Source of the DNA: Ananas comosus
Taxonomy: Eukaryota > Streptophyta > Magnoliopsida > Poales > Bromeliaceae
NCBI RefSeq assembly: GCF_001540865.1
Contig: NC_033623.1
Location: 11,679,286-11,743,285, forward strand
Direction: 5' to 3'
DNA: 64,000 nucleotides
The position numbers and the translations under genes are program-made. Under the pieces are notes generated by a model. The model saw only the letters and a program-made list of their open reading frames with translations, ran no database searches and was not told where the DNA came from. Positions 53,401 through 64,000 of this stretch are shown piece after piece (position 1 is the first letter of the stretch; each line of letters begins with the position of its first letter).

Positions 53401-56400
53401 ACCATCTATCATATTTATTGATGAGGTGAACTACATTCAACAATGAGCAGCTATGTAACTGTTGATTATCAATTTCTCTGCATTATTATGTTTGCTCATC
53501 TTCCTTTTCTTCCCCTTTTCGATGCAGATTGATGCTGTGGCAAAAAGCCGTGATGGTCGATTCCGAATCGTCAGCAATGATGAGCGAGAACAAACTCTCA
53601 ACCAATTGCTAACTGTGAGCAGATCGAAAAGTTTTTTCTTGATTTTCAATCCTCCTCTAGTATCATTGTGTATTATACTTTCCATTCTTGTCCAGGAAAT
53701 GGATGGATTTGACAGCAACTCTGCGGTTATTGTTCTGGGAGCAACTAATCGTGCAGATGTGCTGGACCCCGCACTTCGCCGTCCAGGGAGGTTTGATCGT
53801 GTTGTTATGGTTGGTGTTTTTGCTTTTCACTAGTGAGAAGTAATGAATGAGATTGGCCTATTTCTGACAAATACACTTGTTCTGTTGTGGCATAATGAAA
53901 TTCACTGCTGGTATTTTAGGTTGAGACTCCTGACAGGCTTGGAAGAGAAGCTATTCTAAAAGTTCACGCAAGCAAAAAGGAGCTTCCTCTTGGGGGAGAT
54001 GTAGATCTACATGATATTGCATCCATGACAACTGGTTTTACTGGGTAAGAAATCTAGCTCATTTTCCTTTGCCTTGAACAATTTCATTATCCATGTATTT
54101 GACTGGTTGACTTGATTAAACCTAACGCAGAGCAGACCTTGCGAATTTGGTAAATGAAGCTGCTTTGCTGGCCGGGAGGTCAAATAAAGAAGTTGTTGAG
54201 AAGATTGACTTCATCCTTGCTGTTGAACGCTCCATAGCGGTATGTTTTCAACATATAGTATTTATCTTCAGAATTCAGATGCTTCCTCTGCTGTATCTGC
54301 TCTGTTGGCTGATTGGCTCATAGTATGTATATGGCATCTTCTGTTCCCATATGCATGCTTTATGCATAGAAGAAACTTAAATGGCAATCACATATTTGGT
54401 GAATGCAGATTCATTTATTTATACATGAAGAGATATCTATATGCACGTGAAGTGTCCACTGTTTTCTGCACTTCAAAATGTTTTTTTTTTCCCCTTGGTC
54501 ATCAATACAACTAAACTATGTTTACCATTTTCTTTACTTGGTACACACTAACCAGTGTTATCCTCACTTTGTTTGTGTTACACACTAAGACAACATATAA
54601 GTCTACTTATTTTCTCTCGTTTTATACATCATTGGCTGCTTATTAGATTTTAAGAATATCCAATCCTGTATGAATATGCTGAAAATTTCTATCTGATTTT
54701 CCCCCTAGTGTAGAATAAATTTCTGATGTGGCCGGATTTATAAGAAAAGACAAAAGGAAGGAACGTAGTGTATAGCTACCAAATGCTTGTTGCTAGGATG
54801 TTGAACTTATGTATCTTGGAAGGTTGCACATATGCCTGCGCATATGCTGGTAGATTGACTTTTTCCAAGGTTTTGACTCAAACTTTGCAAATAACAGTTA
54901 ATTTTTTCCTCCTTTTCAGTGAAAAGCTTAGTATCTAAGTTTGAAGGCAAAAAACTAAAGTCGACATTGTAGCCTAACAGGTTGTTATTTTCTAATTGAC
55001 AGTAGTTTGCTTTTTTTTTTTCTGGCCTTTGCTTCCAGATTCTTGACATTATGCACAAAATGAACAGAATTTATTTTTGTTCTTAAGCTAGTTTCATCCA
55101 AAAAGGCCTATTTGCAATATGTTTTCTTCCACTGAAATCTTTCTTTAAGATGACGTGTAGTGGATGCCTCAACATTAATATGTTCATGATTCTTTTCTTG
55201 TTTCTGAAAAGGCTAACAATTTTAGGGTATAGAGAAGAAACATGCAAAGTTGCAAGGGAGTGAGAAAGCTGTGGTTGCACGACATGAAGCTGGTCATGCA
55301 GTTGTTGGGACTGCTGTTGCAAATCTGCTTCCCTGGCAACCACGTGTGGAGGTTAGAAAAAAAAAACATTTTTTAATCGTAAACAATATATGTATGTAGC
55401 ATTCATATACTTAGTTTTACGTACCTTTTCTTTTTACAGAAATTGAGTATCTTGCCGAGGTCAGGAGGTGCATTGGGTTTTACCTACACGCCTCCCACCA
55501 CAGAGGACAGATACTTACTATTTATTGACGAATTGCGTGGCCGTTTAGTCACTCTTATGGGTGGACGTGCTGCAGAAGAAGTTGCTTATTCAGGCCGAGT
55601 GTCGACTGGAGCATTGGATGACATAAAACGGGCCACAGATATGGCTTACAAAGCTGTGGCAGAATATGGCCTTAGTCAGACGATTGGCCCAATATCACTG
55701 GCGACATTATCAGGTGGTGGGCTAGATGAGCCTGGAGGAGTATCTCCTTGGGGAAGGGATCAGGTTCCTTTTTTCCTCCGTCCTTTCTATTCTTGCTGTT
55801 GAATGATTTTGATATTGTTACTAAAATAAAATATACAGGGCCCTTTAGTGGATCTTGTTCAAAGAGAGGTAAAACAGTTGTTGCAATCTGCACTCGAAGT
55901 AGCTCTTTCTGTAGTTCGTGCCAATCCTACAGTTTTGGAAGGGCTTGGAGCATACTTAGAAGGTATGTACATGGCTTGCGAAGTTCCATTGTTGCATACA
56001 TGATCATTTCATGATTACCAGCGTTGCAACCATCCGAATTATGCTTACCTTTGTTGATACATGCGATAGTTGTATCTTATTTCTTGGCAATGGCATATTG
56101 TCATGCATTGATGCACAGAGGTTGTCAACTCCTTAACCAAAATGTATGCATAATGTGATATTGAATGCGATTTTGTTAGAAATGTGAGCTCAATTATTTG
56201 TTTTCATCTGAATTTTTGTTCATTGAAGGGTATTATTCATACGAGTAGATATGTTTATTCATATTAAGTTGGGGAGTTTCACGCCTTTATGCTTTTTGGA
56301 GAGGTATACACTCATCTTATTAGATATGTAAGAGGTGGAGGTTGATACTAAATCGTAGTATTTTTCAGCGAAAGTCAGAGAGTAAACAATGTAAAGAATT

Positions 56401-57206
56401 TTGTTGTTTGAATTCCTTTTTCCTCAGACAACGCATAGCAAATGCCTGCTTCTTCTAGCACGCAGCACAGTTGTACATTGCTTTCTCTCCTTATCTCTTG
56501 ATTCTACTTGTGACATTCAGCACTTCATTCACTTCCCAGATGGTGTTTGAATTCTCAAATTCTGCATTTTTTTTAATTACCATTTGTGAAGCTTCATCTT
56601 TCAACAGTGGCCAAATTTGATTGCTTCCACACAGTTCTGAACATCGATTCGTGAAATCTATGCAGAATTTGAGCATGCTTCTTAGTTCTACGTACCACTG
56701 TATCATGTTCATAACACACTTCTGTATGACTATTGGTGCTTCATTTTTTTTCCTATATAATGGAGTTGCTGGAACTTTGAATTCATCCACCAAGAAAACT
56801 TTTTGTATGCTCTCTTTTATGTTGTTGTTACATGTCTGCTGATCTTATACTAAGATGCATCCTTTCCTTTTGGTTTGACACTTTTTGCGATTGTCAACTG
56901 CTAACTCGCTGGAAACAAATATAGAACCTAAACCATGAAAGATGATAATTGCCACAGTTGAGACAGTACAGTTTGAATAGCATCTGAATGGCTTTCATAT
57001 AACTATAGTTACTTGTGGTGACATAACAATGCTTGTACTTAACTGTACTGCCATTTTTGTTGTTAATTATCACTAATTGTGCAGAAAAAGAAAAAGTGGA
57101 GGGCGAGGAGCTGAAAGAGTGGTTAAAGTTAGTCGTAGCCCCTGCAGAACTCGCATTTTTCATTAGAGGCAAGAACACAAATCTTCAACTGGAAGCTGGT
57201 TCCTAG
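50436..57206 (+). CDS. FTSH9: Chloroplast ATP-dependent zinc metalloprotease FtsH7/FtsH9
   Basis: Thirteen exons give 842 residues with consistent phases: 50436-51380, 52686-52751, 52849-52983, 53094-53159, 53240-53425, 53528-53614, 53696-53809, 53920-54044, 54131-54239, 55226-55351, 55440-55763, 55839-55962, 57085-57206. A long Ser/Pro-rich N terminus (1 to about 165, transit peptide and low-complexity linker) precedes membrane segment 1 (about 180-197). A lumenal/intermembrane domain follows, then membrane segment 2 (about 316-332). The AAA module has Walker A GLPGTGKT (406-413), Walker B IIFIDE (to 466) and the second region of homology with arginine fingers Arg527 and Arg530. The M41 protease site is HEAGH (631-635) with the third zinc ligand in GALDDI (Asp713/714). 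All catalytic residues are present. WQWHPII before segment 1 and the long linker match FtsH7/9 rather than the thylakoid FtsH1/2/5/8 group. Family members sit in plastid envelope or thylakoid membranes and degrade damaged membrane proteins. Confidence 0.95.
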
Positions 57207-57209
57207 GAT

Positions 57210-58010
57210 AAGCCACCATCAATAGTGCAAATACTTTGATAGGACTTTCTTGAATATTTCCAAATGTGCATTGTAAGGTAGCCCAACAGTCATATTATAT
57301 CCAAATTTAGGTTAACTTATCTGTATATAATTATGTTTCTTAATTATATAGAGGATTTTAACTATAGTCGTACCATAATTGCATTCAGTTATGCAGTTGT
57401 AGTTTTTTCTTCTCCCACCCCCTGTGACTGCTTATTCTTTATGACGGGCTATATGCTGTGTTGATGGATGGGATGTTGATGTTTAATAATACTATTACTT
57501 TGACAATGCCTGTTGTTCGGAAATAAAAGGCTAAATTGCGGAAAATTTTATTGTTCTTTTTATATCTCCATCAACTTTTTTAAATATATGGAATATCTCT
57601 CTGAATTTTTGTGTCAGCTAGAGATTTTATGTACAGTGCCTTTTACTTTGACAATGTATGTTTATGATGGAACTTCTAGTAAGCTATTTCTTAGTAGTGC
57701 CTTTTACTTGAGTCGGGCATTTAGTAGTGCTACGGCCACTTTTCAAAAATAAAGGGTAGTGAAATATAGACGATAGGAACTGTATTTTAAGAAATTTATT
57801 CGCAGGGTGAAAATCCCACACACCGCACAAAAGAAAAAAAATATTTAAGCATGCATTCTACTTAACATCGAGTTTAAGAGTTGGTATATTTTACTCTTTG
57901 TAAACTGTTTCATTATGTAAATTTTTACTGTCAAATTGTATTCATGGTAATATGGTATTGACATTTTAGGCGAACTTTTATGTTGGCCCTATTCTTTTTA
58001 AGTAAACTTA
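57210..58010. other. FTSH 3' flank and spacer
   Basis: Probable 3' UTR followed by AT-rich sequence; no gene supported. Confidence 0.5.
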
Positions 58011-58012
58011 AC

Positions 58013-59282
58013 GGTTTCCAAATTTCTATAGATACTTGAGAGTTATTACTGGCGGAAAAATAACTTCGGTGCTAGGCAAGCGTTCTTGAACTAATAATGT
58101 ATGTACTAAAAAGTGAATTAGATTACACCATTTTGACAAAAGATTATGGTCCTATTGTTATATTGCACTAATTTTATATAATTTATAATTTTTTTAAAAA
58201 AATACTAAATTTGTTTTAAAAGAATTAAAAAATAAAATAAAAAATTGGTAACAATTTCGAGGACTACGAGCGCAATTAAGCAAAGCCAATTTTACTTCTA
58301 TCCAGTTAAGGAAAAAATCTAGAATGCAACGGGTTACTGATTACTCCCTCGAACACGAAGCACATTTGGATCTACGTCTTGGTTTAACCTCAGTTTCACT
58401 ATTATTTATTCCGCTAATATATTATCGCAGCGCGAAGCTCCAAACGTCCTGCGACTCCCCTACCTTTTTCTCGCATCTTAATTCTCTCGAAAGGGAGATC
58501 GATCGAGCGTCGGAGGAAGGAGAGGCTTCCTCTCCCTCCCCCCGAAGATCGTGAAGCCCTAACCGTTCTCTNTTTGTATATAATTTAACGAAATATTAAC
58601 GAAAAAGCTTCCGAAAAGATAAAAATAAAACCACAGGGGGCAAATTGATACGTTTTAAACTACAGGGTAGTAAAGTGAGAATGCATGAAACCACAGGGTG
58701 GGTTTTTGAAGTTTTCCCGGAACTTGGTTTCCAAATTTCTATAGATACTTGAGATTTATTACTGGCGGAAAAATAACTTCGGTGCTAGGCAAGCGTTCTT
58801 CAACCAATGTATGTACAAAAAAGTGAATTAGATTACACCATTTGACAAAAGATTATGGTCCTATTGTTATATTGCACTAATTTTATATAATTTATAATTT
58901 TTTTTTAAAAAATACTAAATTTGTTTTAAAAGAATAAAAAATTGAGAACAATTTCGAGGACTACGAGCGCAATTAAGCAAAGCCAATTTTACTTCTATCC
59001 AGTTGAGAAAAAATTCTAGAATGCAACGGGTATAGCGTTAGCATTACTGATTACTCCCTCGAACACGAAGTACCTTTGGATCTACGTCTTGGTTTAACCT
59101 CAGTTTCACTATTATTTACTCCGCTAATATATTATCACAGCGCGAAGCTCCCAAACGTCCTGCGACTCCCCTACCTTTTTCTCGCAACTTAATTCTCTCG
59201 AAAGGGAGATCGATCGAGCGTCGGAGGAAGGAGAGGCTTCCTCTCCCTCCCCCCGAAGATCGTGAAGCCCTAACCGTTCTCT
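58013..59282. repeat. Direct duplication of the TPR gene upstream region, joined at a single N
   Basis: The 559 bases at 58013-58571 recur at 58728-59282 with scattered substitutions and small indels. The first copy stops at the N at 58572, exactly inside the leader (AACCGTTCTCT). The second continues into the TPR start codon. This pattern suggests an unmerged second haplotype rather than two promoters. Confidence 0.85.
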
Positions 59283-59294
59283 TCGATCGCTTCC

Positions 59295-62200
59295 ATGGAG
59301 GAGACGGATCCCAGGAGCGGGGATCCATTGGAGCTCCCCAACGGGTCCTCGCCGGAGCCCCTCGCCGCGGAGCCCGCGGCGGCGTCGCACACGGAGAGCG
59401 CCGCGCCATTGCCGGAGCACGAAGCCACGGAGAGCGAGATCGAGCCCGCCAAGGAGCCGAAAGAGGGAGAGATCGCGCAGGAGCAAGCTGAGGACGAATC
59501 GAAGCCATCGGCGGCGGATGCTGAAGCAAAAGCGGAAGAGGCTCCGAGTGGCGAGGGGAGTAGGGCGGTTACGATGAGGGAGCTTCTGAATGAGCTTAAA
59601 GAGGAGAAGGGGGGAGAGGGGATGGAGAGATCTGGATCCGCGGAAGGAGGTGCCCGGGGATCCTCGTACAAGTTGGTGCTCCTCTAATTTCTCTTTGGAA
59701 TTTGTTGTGCTTAAATATGTAAATGTTTATGATCTCATTGAGGAAATGCGTTTAATTATATAGATCTTTGTAAATTCATCCATGAATCACGGGAGGAGTA
59801 TCAATTATGAGGTTGTAAGAATTAATTTGGCTCGTTAGGACTTAGGAGACTAACATTGTACACCCTTTGCTGGTAAAATTTTTTTTCTATCCATGTCGAC
59901 ATTGTTCTACTTACGATGTTTGAGTTAGGTATTGAATACATATCCATGTAAACTGTATCCATTGGTCTTATCTCTTTTCCACCAGCATCCCCTCAAAGTT
60001 TGATCTATTTTTATCATCTAATATTAATATATGCATAACTGCATCACCCGTGCATCACCCTTTAATTACCTCCGGAAAATCCTTATAAAGCATCAAACTG
60101 AACTTATTTATTTTCCTCATTATAGAGCAAAAGAAATGAACCTTTTGGTTTGTAACTCGCTCCTGCTTAACTCATTTCAGCCAAGACGGCACGCAACTTA
60201 ACTCATCCCAGAATGATGTTGCCATGGAGTTAATAAACAGTGTTACTGGAGTGGATGAGGAAGGTCGTTCTCGCCAAAGAATCCTTTCTTTTGCTGCTAA
60301 AAGGTATCTCTTGTCAGTATCTGATATTTTATACCGAATTTTACTTGCTACTGTTAGCAGCCTAAATTTAGGTTTGTTGCTGTTGTTATTATTGTAATGG
60401 TTTTAGCAATGATTAATGTTGCACACTATATCCTTTTGGTGGGGTGTTTACTGACCTGCACACTTAATTGTTGTGGGCTCATAGTACAACATATTTCACG
60501 TCAGAACATCTGTCATCGAACCTTCTACTTGCAATTCATTACTACTTGTTAATTTAGAGTAAGTTCCTTTCATATATACCTAAGATTGCCAATTAGTTCC
60601 TCTTAAATTTTCTCACCATCAGATTCTATTTACAATATCTTCAATTACTCTGTTTATAGGTTACATATGCTTTTGTTAATTTGGCTGTTTTAGTTGATGC
60701 TTGAAGATGCTACTTTTTTGTTTTCTAGGTATGTTAGTGCGATAGAGAGAAATCCAGAGGATCCTGACGCGTACTATAACTGGGCCTTAGTTCTCCAGGT
60801 AACATTCTGGTTGCTTGAATCGTCTAATTAAAGTTCTACTGGTCGGTGTATTCATGCTTATGACATGTGGATAAATTTTGGAAGTAAAATGCATGAGTTA
60901 TCCATAAAATTTTCTTTAATTATTACAGATTCAGTTTATCAATTTAAAGCATAATATGTGGTGAGAGAGAGCAAAGGAGCAAAGGAGCTAGGGGTTCATT
61001 TGAAAGCAGGGAACTCAGAGTGCCCAGATTTTGCTAGTTTTTATGTTTATTTGAAGTCAGCTGTTTGACTGAGTTGCAGTTGGGTTGTTAGGTCGAAAAA
61101 ATACCAAGAATCTTTGATAATTAGTTACATAGAATCAGATAATATAACAAAGATTTTATATTCCTATCATGTATCAGTGCTCTACGTGAGAAACAGCAGG
61201 GCACGCTGAATTTTTGAAATGCTGTTTTGATTGAGTTGCAGTTGGGTTGTTAGGTCGAAAAAATACCAAGAATCTTTGATAATTAGGTACATAGAATTAG
61301 ATAATATAACAAAGATTTTATGTTCCTATCATGTATTGGTGCTCTACGTGAGAAACAGCAGGGCACGCTTTAAGAGATTTTGAATTGCTGTTTGAAAGAT
61401 GCCTTGAAGAACTAAAGTGTGATCTCACCTTTTCTTCTGTATATTGATGCAGGAGAGTGCAGACAATGTTGATCCAAACTCGAGTTCATCTAAAGATGCC
61501 TTACTTGAGGAGGCTTGCAAAAAATATGCTGAAGCTACACGGCTTTGTCCAACCCTTTATGATGTGAGCTTCTCAATTTTTTAAATATAATGCTCCTTCC
61601 GTATATCTGTTTGTCATTTGTCTTTACTAGCATCTTGAGTCTTCAACTGCAGATGAAAGTTAGCTGTCTTTCAATAGTAGTTTTAGAGTCCTATTTCAAG
61701 AGAATACTTTATGAGCTTTCTTTGTTTAGTCAGTCATAAACAGCTAAAAATTGCCAAGATAGCAAAAACTTTTTAAGTAAAAAATCTTATTTTTCATAGA
61801 ACATCTGGGAATTGTAAAATATTTCTTAGCTTGAGGACATTTCTAACAAACAAATGTTGTCGTGTAATGCAAGAAAGTTCCTCCTTGATTTTCTGCTATG
61901 CATGTTAAAAAGTTCATGTTTCAGCATAATGTTCAAGGTATTAACACCAGCAGTCTCTACCTTTTAGTGTAGTACCAGCGGTAGTCCAGCCTTTCAATTG
62001 TTAAATTGGATCCTTAGCCTTTGTATCTCATACAACCTTATCCTTTCGGACAAAGCCCACCATAAAGAATTTTCCACATGATCGTTCTCTACCTCTCATA
62101 TAAACGATTTCTGAAATTTTGAAATGACAATTACATTGGCATTTCTGTCTGGCTTAATGGAGGTTCCAATGAAAAGGATAATATTGCTAAGGTATGTAAA

Positions 62201-62668
62201 GGTTATGAACCCAATTTTCACATTTATAGGGGCAAACAAACTGCAAAGTCCAGGAAGGTTGGGAGACCCCTGGTGCAATTCACTGTAACTTTTTACTTTC
62301 TAGTTGATGCAATAAGTAACAGTAGCAGTGTAGCACTCCTTGTTTTTGTTTCCTATCACTCTATTGCTAATGGTATGCCAATTAAATCTAGCTGTGCTAC
62401 AAATATGAGAAGTAATTTGTCCAGTGCATCTCTTAATTTCCTCTATCCCTCTAGGTTTTCTGTAACTTTGGCTAGCAGCCAAAATTTTCATGCCTCTTCA
62501 TTTTGTTCTTGTATGTAGGCATATTATAACTGGGCAATTGCAATTGCTGATCGGGCGAAAATGCGTGGTCGCACCAAAGAGGCTGAAGAACTATGGAAGC
62601 AGGTGGAAATATAAATTATTTAACTATATTTTCTATCTTTCTAATGTTAATGTTTTGACTAAACTCTG

Positions 62669-62759
<91 letters not shown>

Positions 62760-63406
62760 GACTGAAATACTATCAGTAGTAAACGGCTCAGTTTACCACT
62801 GATTTGTTTTGGATCATAGAGTTTCCAAATTGATGATCCGCACTGCTGGACATGATCTAAACTTTTTAAACTATCTAGAAATCAAATATCATGCTTTTTC
62901 GATATTGTTCCCTTGTCCATCAAGTGGACATATAAAATGAAGGGCTGAAAATGAATATCCTTCGAAAAGTGATGATACATTTTTTGTATTCATAATCTAA
63001 TGTCTAGATCTTGTTTTAAATAGTTTAAAGAATTTTCTAACAAATATTCAGCTAATTTGGACTCTTCTATACCGTTAAATGATCAAACGCACCTTATGGC
63101 CATTAAAATTACAAATTCTGTCACCCTTTGATCGTTCGATTAGTGATGCCGAAAAGTTATGAAATTTGATTTCTATGTAGTTTAAAAGGTCTAGATCATA
63201 TTCAACAGTATTGATCGTCGATTTGGAAATTCTATCATCGAAAATAAATCAGTAGTAAACTGAGCTGTTCACTACCAATAGTATTCCCGTCCTACCTTAT
63301 ATTTGTTTCAAGTCCAAGTCTTTATTTCTAACATATTCTCAATGTTTTTTCGCAGGCAATAAAAAATTATGAGAAGGCTGTTCAGCTTAATTGGAACAGC
63401 CCTCAG
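59295..63406 (+). CDS. TPR-repeat protein, 3' part beyond the window
   Basis: Six exons are visible: 59295-59671, 60181-60303, 60729-60798, 61453-61563, 62519-62602 and 63356-63406, all in phase, encoding 272 residues before the window ends in an intron. The first 125 residues are acidic and Ala/Pro/Glu-rich ([17 protein letters not shown] start). A conserved lead-in follows ([33 protein letters not shown]), then TPR-like helices: [55 protein letters not shown]. TPRs bind protein partners. I recognise this as a conserved plant TPR protein but cannot name it or a function. No clear transit peptide or membrane segment is seen in this part. Intron 5 carries a MITE and intron 3 a tandem duplication. 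Confidence 0.85.
61060..61372. repeat. Tandem duplication in a TPR gene intron
   Basis: A block of about 150 bases containing GAGTTGCAGTTGGGTTGTTA and ending AGAAACAGCAGGGCACGCT occurs twice in tandem within intron 3, with minor differences. Confidence 0.85.
62757..63294. mobile_element. MITE family B inside a TPR gene intron
   Basis: It follows a (TA)n(GA)n tract of about 80 bases. Left end TAGGACTGAAATACTATCAG; right end inverse TAGGACGGGAATACTATTGG. Inner arms AACGGCTCAGTTTACC and its inverse, and subterminal arms like AGTTTCCAAATTGATGATC, show the family B fold-back design. 538 bases, no coding capacity, about 60 bases from the next splice acceptor. Confidence 0.8.
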
Positions 63407-63850
63407 GTCTGCTCTATGTAACATCTTATGTTATTCAATATTGTTCCTAGGTTGATTTTTTACAATATAAGTTTGTTTTTCTTTTCTTAATTTAAAAAAA
63501 AAAAGATTTGTGGAGAGGGGGGCTGGCAGAGGGGTCTTTCCTCTTCTTACAACTTGAGGGAAAATGATGTGTTGGAGGTGAATAAAGGCTAACTTTGTTG
63601 GGTTTGTGAGTCGAGCTGATTGACAACAACAAGAAGTTTGAGATGTGTCATTACGTTGAACATTGTTTATATGCTGACTATTGTTTTTGTACAAAATCAT
63701 CATAAATCTAACAATGAATCCATGAGAACAGACAGTAGACTTTAAAACAGTTTAAAAAAAAAAAAAAAAAGAAAAGGTGAAAGGACGTTAATAAAAATCT
63801 TATATTTGAGTAACTGATTGCACCAATAGTTGGAGGGCCATTATTAGCGC

Positions 63851-63897
63851 GGTGGGGGGGGGGCGGGCGGGGGGGGTGGGGGGGCGGCGGGGCGAGG
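63851..63897 (+). other. G-rich tract with quadruplex potential
   Basis: Several G runs of 4-8 bases separated by single C or T or by CGG occur in 47 bases, on the sense strand of the TPR gene, in its last visible intron. Confidence 0.7.
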
Positions 63898-64000
63898 ATC
63901 AGGTGGAATCGGGCCATCCTCGGAGGGGTTTTGTCACGTTTCCAATTTGATTGGTCTAGTTTGTGCGATCATTTGGTAGTTTCTTTAGAGTTACATAGAT

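Noticed and set aside
58324..58554. 76-codon frame upstream of the TPR gene
   Set aside because: It lies in the duplicated leader copy and has no independent support.

Overview
This window is plant nuclear DNA. The genes have many short introns with GT-AG borders, plant-type products (chloroplast FtsH, HD-Zip, MIR166), very GC-rich first exons followed by AT-rich introns, and abundant MITEs and SINEs. The steep 5' GC gradient suggests a monocot, possibly a non-grass such as pineapple. That placement is inference and cannot be proved from the sequence alone.

Layout. Positions 1-8.6 kb are repeat-dense and hold no convincing protein gene. They contain (TA)n(GA)n microsatellites, fold-back MITEs sitting in those microsatellites, a tRNA-like SINE family, an 891-base gap and several single-N joints. 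A MIR166 locus lies at 8.9-9.5 kb (TATA box 8926-8932, hairpin 9357-9453). From 9.5 to 26 kb the sequence is intergenic, with SINEs, a possible hAT-like element, Harbinger-type and Mutator-type MITEs, and two GC-rich promoter-like islands. An HD-Zip I transcription factor gene (ATHB-7/12, OsHOX6/22/24 type) occupies 26.3-27.2 kb. A broken C2H2 zinc-finger gene of the ZNF593/BUD20 family lies at 29.1-29.6 kb.

From 31 kb the window is gene-rich: an At1g16860-like membrane protein (+, 31.2-33.1 kb); mitochondrial HSP70 (-, 34.5-39.0 kb), with a 511-base pure A run inside an intron; an EMB8-like alpha/beta hydrolase (-, 40.9-44.3 kb); a transposon-filled spacer with a Pack-MULE-like element and a 1.3-kb Harbinger-type element; the chloroplast protease FtsH7/9 (+, 50.4-57.2 kb, 13 exons); and a TPR protein (+, from 59.3 kb, running off the right edge).

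The genes do not form a pathway. HSP70 and FtsH are both organelle protein-quality-control factors, but in different organelles, and their proximity looks incidental. The most unusual material is in the repeats. Two MITE families with unrelated interiors share the same terminal design: nested palindromic cassettes whose core varies between copies but broadly corresponds at the two ends of one copy. The SINE family shows clear target-site duplications. Two long direct duplications end exactly at single-N joints and look like unmerged haplotypes. I see no defence system, biosynthetic cluster or clearly new protein system.
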